From positions 8,090,001 to 8,154,000 of the forward strand of contig JAMPIT010000890.1 in assembly GCA_026261815.1 (NCBI GenBank): 64,000 nt of DNA. Direction: 5' to 3'. Positions 54,401 through 64,000 of this stretch are shown here, piece after piece; position 1 is the first letter of the stretch; each line of letters starts with the position of its first letter. A model generated the notes under the pieces. The model was not told where the DNA came from. It saw only the letters and a list, made by a program, of their open reading frames with translations, and searched no databases. The position numbers and the translations under genes are program-made. The DNA comes from Monarcha castaneiventris obscurior (Eukaryota > Chordata > Aves > Passeriformes > Monarchidae).

Positions 54401-57400
54401 CAACAGGTTTGCCCATCATAGCACAGGAGAGAACTGGGGGACCTACAAGGTTGTATTCAAAGTTTGTATTCTTTTTGATTTTTCCTAGGAGAGGACTTGT
54501 CCTTGGCCTATGTATTCATCTTGTTCATAATGTTTCAGCCCAATGCACTCCATCATGAATAAGAGTGTAGAGAATAACCATGTTTCAAGCTCAAGCAGTT
54601 AGGTCAGGTCCTATAAACACGGCTCAGTTCCAGGAGCTCACATAATTCAACATTTTCATAGGGATAATGATTAATATAAGCATTAGAGCTTCATCTGAAC
54701 ACTTACATTTTCCATTGGGTTGGTGGGTCCATGTGAAATGACGCCCTCTTTGGAACAGGTGGGCAACCAAGTTGCCAGCTCCTGGCATTAGTGAGAGCTA
54801 ATGCACAGATGGAGTGAACCCTGCTTTCTCCAAGATCTTGGATTTTTTTTTCTCTGTGAAAGCTGAAAGTTGATTTCTCCTTGTTCTATTGGGTTTTATT
54901 CATCCTTTTCTGCAAAGCCTAAAAAACCTAAGGGAGCTACAATGGAGCTAGTGATGATGCAGTTCAAAATCTCCTTTTCCTTGTCTTGGAGTTTCATCTA
55001 GCCATGCCTTTCCCTCAACTTCTCTTTGGAAAAGGCTGAGAAATTCAGGAAGGGCACAGCACAAATGTGCTGTGGCATGGGCAGTGGCAGCCCAGAGGCC
55101 TTAAGCCACCCTTTCCCCCTCTGCTGACTTTTGGAGGAGGAAGAAACGCTCTCCTCTCTGAGTGTCAAAATTTTCTGTGATGAAGTCCTGGCATGCACTG
55201 GAAAATAGCACATGTCCACTATATTATAAACATCTTCTTGGCCCAAAGTTAAGATGTTTCCATGAGAAAAGGTATTGTTGCTTTTGTTTTGGTGCTTAAT
55301 ACAGGAGCATGTAAGTAAATTCTTTCCCTCCATGTCTCTCACTGCTGGTACAATTGGTCTGTGGTGAATAGTAAGTCTCTGCCTGGGCTGTTTATCTTAA
55401 AATAATGGGACACATGTTAGATGTCCAGTATGTAGTCTTGGTTCCCACTGGAGTCTTGCCTTATATGTCAAGATGATGCTCTTCAGTTCTTGTTTCCTAA
55501 TCCATCTGTAAAGAGTTCTTAATTTACAACAGCATTTATTTCCTTATTTATATGCCTGCTTAGATGAAGTGTACATCTAATTTTATCCTTGTTCCAACTG
55601 TGACAGGACAGTCTCCCCCTAATTCCAAGTTCAGACCAGCAAAAGAAAGGCTTGGAACTATATATTGAACTTCTGATGTAAAAAAAAAAAGAGCCAACAA
55701 AAAACAAACAACCTCACATAACCTAGCCTAAATTTATTCAGGTGCCAACTCAGTTCAACTTGGCCAACTTTCTAATTTTTTTGACATTCAACGCTTGTAT
55801 AACAGATCATCTGCCACCCTTATATCATTACACTGTATCCTCCTTTGAAGTGCAAATGAAAATTGTTTCCTCTCATACAATAGTTGCTTTATATAGTTTT
55901 CTTAAGTCAGATCCAAAATTCAAGAATGAGAGATGATATTGGAGAGTCATTATATAAAAGGCTTGTCACTCAGTTAATGCCAAGTATTTAAAAAATGACA
56001 AAGAAATACATAGCAAATGACTAATGTTGAATTTGGGTTGCATGGCATTGCTTTGTTATCAATCTAAAATCTGGATTTATGATATAATCAGTGGAATTCA
56101 CAGCATTTAAAATAATAGCTGTCATTATCTATAGATGTATATACCTCCTTGGCCACCATACAAAAATGGCTTTGGTATTTGAGCTCTATTATTATTTCCC
56201 AGGTGATGTATAAAAACACGAGGTAGCAACCTAGAGGTTAAAATGAGAACATTCTATTTAAAATGCACCAAAAAGTGCTGAATACAGAAAACATAAATAC
56301 GCTTTTATGGCAGAAAAGATAAATGCTTGAGGATTTGAAAGTCAAAATCTCTTTTAAAGTAGTATTTGGCAATATAATGTGGCCATGCAGGTATCTGTTT
56401 TTATATTATTAGAGCGAGTAATAATCTTGGTGTTACAGTTTGGGCATGCTGTATAATGAAACCAGGCAAACTTTTCTAAATCCTCGGAGAAAGTATATCA
56501 TTTAAAATCAAGATAAGAAGTTTCTTGAGCTCTCCTTTATGATTATCTTGAAAGTATTATAAAATATAAATATATGTATTTTGCTAAAACAGCATTATAT
56601 ATGGGTTTTTTTACCTCACAGCTAGTGAAATGGTACAGGCTAAATGAAAAGACAGCATCTTAAGCTGAGATAAGCCATTATCTGTGGTACATTAAGAATT
56701 AATCGACCAGAAATGCAAGATATTACACTGAACACAGCTGATGCTATGTTATTTTTCTTTGCAGAAAAAAAAAAATCTGTATTTCATAAAGAACATTAAT
56801 AACAGATGAATTCAGAAACTGTGATAATCTCTGAAGGCAAATAAAATACTTTTACTGTAGTCAAGAAAGTTGAAATTACAATTTACGTCTTACATATTTT
56901 TCTTTCAAAATTTAAGGGAAATAAACAAACGCCAGTATGTCCAAAGTAGTTCCTTCAAAATAATGAGAGGATATTGTACTGGAACAGCAAAAAAAGCCAA
57001 AATAACTGGGATATTGTCTTAACTTTTAAAGAGCTGCTTTTTCAAAAAGCTTGGCTTAATTTCCACAAGAAAGATTCCATAATTTGAGATCAAGTCTAGC
57101 TCCTGGTGTCTCCTAAATTCTTTAATACAGTTATAGATCAGGAAGCTAAGGCAGAAAAAGATTATGGCATTTCATTACAGGTATAACAATGCAGATGTGC
57201 CGTATCCTTTGAAAAATGACAAAGCTATAAATACACACATGAGAATCAAAAATATTCAATAACTGTGGCTGTGTATGCAAGGGAACATTAAATGCAGGTG
57301 GCTAATAGGAGGCTCTTAATCACCTTCCTTCCTGGGGGCATATCCACAGTTTTAAATGTCTGGAAAGTTTGGGGCATCAGCCTCTGTAATTAAGAGAGAT

Positions 57401-58398
57401 CATGGACAAACAATTCAGAATGATGAAAAAGAGATCCTGGTTAAAAAGACTGTACAAATTTTAGATTATTTCTACTATTTTATAGGAAAATACAGACACA
57501 ATTATCTTGAAAGCTACTAGCCATTTGAATCACCAGGAAAAAAACATGTTAAACTAAACTTCAAGTTCTGATATGAAGGTTGGAGTCAGTTGCTGTTGCT
57601 TGGGAGCCCATGTTCCCCTTACTCAACATTCCCTGGGGGAGTCATCATACAACTGTGTAAAACACCATGTTCCCAAACAGCAGGAATTTATGCTATGTAA
57701 AAAACTGTTTTTCTGATTTCCCTAACCTGTCTTAAAGTTAATATTTCAAGCTTAATATTGGTGCATTTACTTAGTTATTTTTTCTTTAAAGTATTTGTCT
57801 GTAGAGCTGAGTGTTCAGCTGTAAGTCTTAATGGGTACCCTACGGAATTAAAATTTGGTTTTAAGTTAGGTCTTGCTATAAACAAGCACATTCACACCTA
57901 GAATGTTCTTATGCATTTTCTTTACCCTTTTGGTAAATAATGTTTGTTAACTTGCACCTTGTTTATAGGTTCTTGATATTCTGTTTCAAGGAAATGAACA
58001 CTTAAGGCCTGAAAAATTGTCTCTAACTTCACAGCTCCTAAGCAATGCTACACTCAGAAATACATCATAGTATGGGTTCCTACTGATTTACACATCATCT
58101 GTCAAGGATGCTGTGAAACACTTTTAAATAAAAGATCAGAAGAGGTAAAAGGAGAAGCAGAGAAAACCCCAAGTGAAACAACTAGGCCCAGTTACATGTA
58201 CAAATATTTGGTGAGGTTTGAGCACAGTACACTCTGAACTTTGCAGTTAAGGGTGGTATGTCAGTTGTTTTAATGAGCATGCACATTTTGGTTTTGAGGC
58301 TACGGTGGAGTTTGACAATAGCTGTGTGTCAGTCACAGGCCTCTTGGTCCACTCAGTTTATTTTTTTGTTTGTAATTTGGTGGTCACGTTTCTGAATT
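51429..58398 (+). other. Presumptive GRID2 intron up to the exon, no gene seen
   Basis: AT-rich non-coding DNA. It contains A-runs near 52090, 55681 and 56766 and a CT-rich stretch near 53603-53640. From about 55,900 to 57,900 it is especially AT-rich, with many TAAT and ATTA words and no repeat of recognisable family. A weak candidate for an old LINE tail lies at 54235-54440. Confidence 0.6.
54235..54440 (+). mobile_element. Possible ancient CR1/L3-like LINE 3' relic
   Basis: Phrases in order (gtaaactgaggtcaaaagct, gaggcaccagagtatggaa, agattcttttaaagaccag, agtttatgggaaaaggtcc, gcccatcatagca) follow the layout of old CR1/L3-type 3' regions in sauropsids, which read roughly 'gaggtcaaa ... ggttctggaa ... 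ttttaagac ... gtttatggagg ... atgatgg'. The match is from memory, heavily diverged, and I could not align it. Treat as a hypothesis. Confidence 0.3.
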
Positions 58399-58439
58399 TT
58401 GACTCTCATGTGCATTCTCTCCCTTGCCCTATCTTTCAG
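58399..58439 (+). promoter_or_regulatory. GRID2: Splice acceptor region of the first GRID2 exon
   Basis: Pyrimidine-rich tract ending in tctttcag before the exon. Two candidate branch points fit the yUnAy pattern: ttgac with A at 58402 and ctcat with A at 58408, 37 and 31 bases upstream of the AG end. There is no competing AG between these and 58438, which supports the exon start used here. Confidence 0.8.
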
Positions 58440-58613
58440 GAAATAAATGATGTGGATGTGCAGGAGCTGGTGAGAAGGTCAATTGGAAGGTTAACAATTA
58501 TTCGACAGACATTTCCAGTCCCCCAAAACATAAGCCAGCGCTGTTTCCGTGGCAACCACAGAATATCTTCGTCACTGTGTGATCCGAAGGACCCTTTCTC
58601 CCAAAGCATGGAG
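58440..58613 (+). CDS. GRID2: GRID2 internal exon, amino-terminal domain (about residues 264-321)
   Basis: Encodes part of the extracellular amino-terminal domain of glutamate receptor delta-2 (GluD2), a postsynaptic receptor of cerebellar Purkinje cells that binds cerebellin-1 and through it presynaptic neurexin. Seen: a 174-bp exon of 58 phase-0 codons, from [11 protein letters not shown] to DPFSQSME, preceded by a pyrimidine tract ending tctttcag and followed by GAG|gtagtt. It has an N-I-S glycosylation sequon at codons 30-32 and two cysteines 12 residues apart (codons 35 and 47). Known from memory: GluD2 has a C298-C310 disulfide and a glycan at N293, which fits this exon starting at residue 264. 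The paralogue GRID1 differs strongly here (it lacks the [14 protein letters not shown] stretch), so GRID2 is favoured. The open frame continues upstream to 58305, but that part is intron and has no matching protein sequence. Last residues S-Q-S-M-E differ slightly from the mammalian sequence I recall. Confidence 0.96.
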
Positions 58614-60497
58614 GTAGTTCATATACCAGTCTATCCCCACCTAGGAATTGTCTTTCTAGATAACTTCTAAGTTTTTCCCCAGGGACTTACTGTAACTTAA
58701 TGTTATTTTTCATATCCTCTCCAACATGTAGCTTAATGGCTCATGGCATAGCCAAATACTTGGAGTAAGGGGGTGAATGTGTCTGATGGATATCAACAAC
58801 TTGCCTGCTCCACAGCAATAAAGATCAATGTCCAAAAAAAGCCACCTGATCTCCAGGAAGTAGGGTAGTCATTTTGTTACCCTGCTAAATTTTAATTTTT
58901 GTCATCTCACCAAGAAGAATTTCCTTCCTCTAGTCAATGTCTCCAGAGCTGCTGTGCTTCTCTAAGCCTCATATATGTTGTCAATAAGAAAGTCTTTCAG
59001 GGACCATCCCACATCATCTCTTTCAAGTGCCTTAGTGCATACATCTAAATCTATGTCTAAGTTCCAAGGCTTTATTTTCAGGGTTGTTAATCACAGATTA
59101 CAATTAAAGTTTAAGAGCCTTCCTACCACATGAATTCAGCAACAGGATCTCTGTCCTCCTGACGTCACATAGTTTTTCCAAGAACAAGTCCTCTGTCTCT
59201 CTCATTAGGCTTCATCATGACAAAGCTATGGCAAATCAGGAGTGTGAAATTGGCTTAAGATGTTGATTTTACTTTTGGTTTTGTTTTCTTTTTTTCTGAG
59301 ATCATTTGTGCAGTTGTGGAGAGATGACTGCATATTCTTATTTTCAGCAGTGGAGGGAGGATCATACCTGACCTAGCAGCTAAAAGCAGCCACCTCATGA
59401 TTCTGGAAGAGAAGAGTGTGAGAAAACAATGGGAGCAACATAGGGAGGTTTTGAACAGTGTCTTCGTTTAAAATGAAAATATGTAAGGGAGAAAGTGTGG
59501 ATAGTCTTGTCCTGTTTTAGATTAGTTGTAAGAGCCTTTGTGTCAATAATTTTAGTTCACAAAGCAGCCAGCCAGCAATTATTAATGACATGAAAAACTG
59601 GCTGTAGCACAGTGCACAGGGATCCTATTGGAGCTCTCAAAACAAACAGGGCCGTGTGACAGCCCGTCTACAGACTATTTAGGAAGTGCAAAAATCCTTT
59701 GGGCTGTGCCATTCTGTCATGGCAGCATGGTCCTAGGGGAAACTTTGGAAGTCTTAAGGACTGTGTTCAAGCTGAGGGTGTGCTTACATGCAGGAGCTAG
59801 AGAGTGCAAAGAGCAGTTCTCATGAACAAAGTTACTGGCTACAGCAAGAGTCATGTGTCGATGGGAAGCTTCACATTTTGATTTGTCTTTCTCTTCAACT
59901 TCACTTGCATTTTCACTCCAGCAACTGGCTGACCCTAGGAAAGATAAGTTCTAGAATTCAAAGTTTAGTCTCAACAAACTGGCATATTCCATTTAATTTG
60001 TTAGATTAGATCTTGTACCATAACCTGCGTGTCATGATCTCCCTATAGCTTGGAGAGCTACAATATTCCTATTGAAAGCTTTCATAGCATTTTGGTTCAA
60101 AGGAAGCTTGACTGCTTTAATTATTCTGTGAAACTGACTCATTTTTTTCATGCTTTCCCTGGGATGGCTGTACTTTATTATTTTAGCTGAGTGAGACAAC
60201 ATTACAAACTGAAAGGAAGGAAAACTCTGACACAGTTTCCCCTGTGTGTTCATATGATGCACAGTCCTTTGAGTAGCTGTGGGGTTTGTTTGCTGCTTCT
60301 TTGTTCTACCCAACAATATTATAAATTAGTTTCTGATCCAGTGGGGAGTTGGAGCAGTTTATAAATTGAAATTACTAATGCTTTTTTTTTTATGACATCG
60401 AAGTGTGACTAATCAGAAACATTCTCTGGAAATTATAAGGGTGAATTTCTTGATTTATTTTTTTCTGAATTACTAAAATCTGTGTGAATAATTAATT

Positions 60498-60529
60498 TTT
60501 TTCAGTGTCTTTATTAAAACACTGAAAAA
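60498..60529. repeat. Short inverted repeat, 11-bp arms
   Basis: tttttcagtgt (60498-60508) and acactgaaaaa (60519-60529) are exact reverse complements around a 10-base AT-rich loop, within the intron between the two GRID2 exons. Confidence 0.85.
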
Positions 60530-60710
60530 TATTCTGGTGAGGCTGTCTCACTCTGTCTTTGGAACTGGCCTAGTTGAAACAAATTCTATAAATTTGTATC
60601 ATTTTGAAGGCAGAAAGTTCAAAACTAGATTCACAGAAGAATTTAGTACCATAACCCATTTGTCTAAAAACTACATACAGTACTATAGGTACACATAAAA
60701 TAGATACTGA

Positions 60711-60767
60711 TAATCCAGATTAATCATTCATCCTTAATCTAATGCCTTTCTTCCACAATCTGGATTA
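60711..60767. promoter_or_regulatory. Inverted pair of TAATCC-type homeodomain sites (candidate)
   Basis: taatccagatt at 60711-60721 is mirrored by aatctggatta at 60757-60767, an exact 11-bp inverted repeat 35 bases apart, with further taat and ttaatct words between. TAATCC is the known preference of K50 homeodomain proteins such as OTX and PITX. Whether this is an enhancer is inference; the sequence itself shows only the motif dyad. Confidence 0.35.
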
Positions 60768-63559
60768 AAAAATTACATCTGAATTTTGAACTGAATCAAC
60801 AGAAGGTTATGCAGTTAAATACTTCTTGGTAATGCAAGTGTCCAGCTATTAGTCTAACAGGCTTGGAGTAAATAAAGGATCAGTAATGGACACCAGGCAT
60901 TAAATGCCCTATTAAATTAACGTGGGAAATTAATAAAAGTGTAAAGTGACTTTAAATTACAACCCCCTTCTGTTCATCAGGACAGATGTTGATGAAGCAT
61001 ACTTCTGGTAGTGACAGGGAAGGGTGATTTTGAGAAGCAGGAATTAATTGCAGGGTCTTTATCATTGCATTATCAGTGATTGATTGCTGTAAATGTTAAG
61101 CTCAACTATTAGTGAAGGACTAACAATGCTTAATAACTGCTGAACTCTGTCCTCCTGAGCCCTGTTAATACTGGATGAAGGCCCAGCTATATTACTCTTA
61201 GATTAGTGAGTGCATCCTTCCTCATGAACTGTGACAATTGTCCTCTATTCCCGTTGATAGGAGGTTACAGAAGTTACCTTGGAAGCAATGTCATTTTGTA
61301 GGGAAATGATGACTTGGCATCCACAGCCGTTCATGTACCAATTCAGTCTCATTAGTGACCTTATTCCCTCTGCTCTCTAGAGGTGGTGTGGGGCTTTTTT
61401 TCCCTTTGGAAAAGGCTTATATAAAAAATCTTGCCTCACAGCAGTGAAAATTCCTTCCCTCCGTGCTCCAACAAATGTCCCTGTCGAGCTGACTTCATTG
61501 GGGAAACACAGTTTTAGCTGCAATGCTTTGAATTCTTTGTAGGCTTACTATACACAGGTAAATCATCCAAGCTTTCTTAAAAATGCTTTATTAACCTGCA
61601 TCCAGATTCTCAATCCATGCTTTTAATCCTGTCATGCACAGTGATGCCTGGCCTGTGCCTCTAAAGAAAGGAGAATTGTTCCTGAGTAAATACCAAAATG
61701 GAAATGTTCATAGTCACTGGAGGAGCTCAAGTAAGGATAAAGAAGCACCTTCCAGAAAGACAGAGTGAAGGATCATTTAAAAAAATAGGGGCAATAAGGA
61801 TCAGAGGTTCTGTGTATCTGTGCTGCTAACAGTGTAGAGTTGTAAAGGTAAGGAGGATTCCAGCAGTTTATTACAAGGGAAAGCAGCAGATCATTAGTCT
61901 TCCTTTGACAAAATTGGGAAGTCAATTGGGATGTCTTAAGTAATTCTGGCAAGGTAAGGAGAGAGTGCGTCTTTCCCGGATGCTAAGCAGGGATGGAATC
62001 TGTCATGAAACCTTCCTGGGAGCAGTATACAGCAGCAGGTTGTGGATGACACAATCAAAGCCAGCATAAAGATGGGATTTACCAAAGGAAATAAAAACGT
62101 AAGAAGATGTTATATGGAAAGGAGTAATTAGGCAGAAAGAGAGGTGTTCAGGGTTTTTTTTAAGTTTTTTTTTCTCCTTTTTTAAGGTGATGTGTGGATT
62201 TGCTTGTCAGTGTTTCAGATCTTCAGCATTATTGTGCTTCCTTGCCATATACCGCCTCCCAATAGCTGCAGGGCTTTCCCAATCTTTGGATACATTTAAA
62301 AAGCAGAATAGGGCCACTAAATTCCCATACTTTCCTTTTGTAAGCTTCCTTCTTCTTTTAAAACTTTGAGCACACCACCTATATATGTAAAAAGCCCTTA
62401 CAGAGAACAGCCAACATAGTCCACAAATCTGAGGAAATGTCTTTGGGCTTGTCTGTGGCTGATGGAGAAAAAGCCCCAGCAAGCTTGCCTCAAATTGCCA
62501 CTGGCTAATTTGTTGTCAGACACTAGGAATGCTCTACAGAGCTCTTTATTATGCAGCTGAGGAAACTGAGTTTCCCTCAATAACTTCAGATGATCCATAG
62601 GTTATCTAAAAATAATATTCCCAAAAGTCCTTTTCATTTCTGAACATAATTTTTCTTCATGAGAACTTCTGTTCAGTACAGCTGAGGTTTGTTTTTATGA
62701 TACTGTCAGTAACTTGAATGTTCCTGACATTTCAGGACAGGAAAGACTGATACAAAACTATATTGCAAATTACTTGTTTCAGAAGTTTTCATGAATTCTG
62801 AGCTTCTATTCTTTTATATTTAATTGTATCTTGCACATCTGACTTTGCACTGTGCGCATTTAAAAGCACGTACATAGAACTAGAACATGGTTAAGTGGAA
62901 GTGGCACACAAGTGATTTCTCTTCTTGAGTTTCACTGTTCTGTCTTTGATCCCAAACTGGAACTTCCTTGCAGTGTACGCAGCTGTGCTCACAGTGAAAC
63001 ATACACACATTTATTCTGTAGGAGTTTTGTCCTGTAGGGAATTAAGAGCCAATGTCAAATACTCTGACAGTAAGCACTATAAACTGCAGAATCAACATGC
63101 AATTGCACACTGACAAAAATTTCATTGAGTCGTATTTCATGCCAGAAAGTGCCAATCTGAATTGACTGCACAAATCAGGAGCAAAAAACATAAGGAAATG
63201 ATCTATTCTAAATTTTCAGAGTTTCTGCTTTTCAAAAGATCAAAACAGCCTTGAAGATAATTTGATGGTGTCCAAATATCTGGTGACTGAAAAATTGAGT
63301 CTCACAAGCAACTGGTTAAAAATAAAAAAGAAGTCTGTTTATGGTCATAAGTAGAGCTATAAATCTGGCAGGTGGAGCTGTGCCAGTGATTGGGCTGCCT
63401 GTACTTCTCGTGTGCGTGTAGTTTGTTGCTGCAAATCACTTTCAGCATTATAGCCACCAGCTGCAGGTTTTACCAGAGCCCAAAGGAGTGACATTTTGAC
63501 TCTTACAGGTTCTTCTTAGTACCACATAAAGTATTTAATTACCAGAGGATTATGGGTGA

Positions 63560-64000
<441 letters not shown>

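Noticed and set aside
58305..58439. Upstream extension of the first GRID2 exon frame to an ATG at 58305
   Set aside because: The sequence before 58440 is a pyrimidine tract ending in cag, and its translation does not match GluD2. It is intron that happens to be open.

Overview
The window is vertebrate nuclear DNA, most likely from a bird. It is AT-rich, has no prokaryotic gene organisation, and carries only a handful of interspersed repeats, all of the recognisable ones CR1-type LINE fragments. Very low repeat density with CR1 as the dominant family is typical of avian genomes. A crocodilian or turtle source is possible but less likely, because those genomes are more repeat-dense.

The only coding sequence I can support is two consecutive internal exons of GRID2, the glutamate receptor delta-2 subunit (GluD2), on the + strand at 58440-58613 and 63635-63796. 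Both are phase 0 at each end (58 and 54 codons) and have GT/AG splice sites. They join directly at a Met-Glu | Ile-Ser boundary. Cysteine and glycosylation spacing places them at about residues 264-321 and 322-375 of the amino-terminal (cerebellin-binding) domain. The 5,021-bp intron between them is complete in the window.

Layout: 1-58439 is presumptive GRID2 intron upstream of the first exon, though I cannot see the preceding exon. Within it are a 5'-truncated CR1 on the minus strand (4921-5993), a tail-to-tail pair of short CR1 fragments (10589-10790 plus, 10883-11094 minus), two weak candidates for older repeats (about 16550-16625 and 54235-54440), several microsatellites and homopolymer tracts, and three striking inverted repeats: 19-23-bp arms at 3149-3204, a perfect 36-bp-arm palindrome at 13696-13773, and 16-bp arms at 51303-51336 next to a pure 7-bp AT minisatellite (51344-51428). 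Then come exon, intron, exon, and the first 204 bases of the next intron.

I found no RNA gene, CRISPR array, operon or other undescribed gene system. The most unusual features are the near-perfect palindromes and the AT-rich minisatellite inside a very large neuronal gene that, as I recall, spans a common fragile site in mammals. Almost all other open reading frames here are chance frames in intronic DNA.
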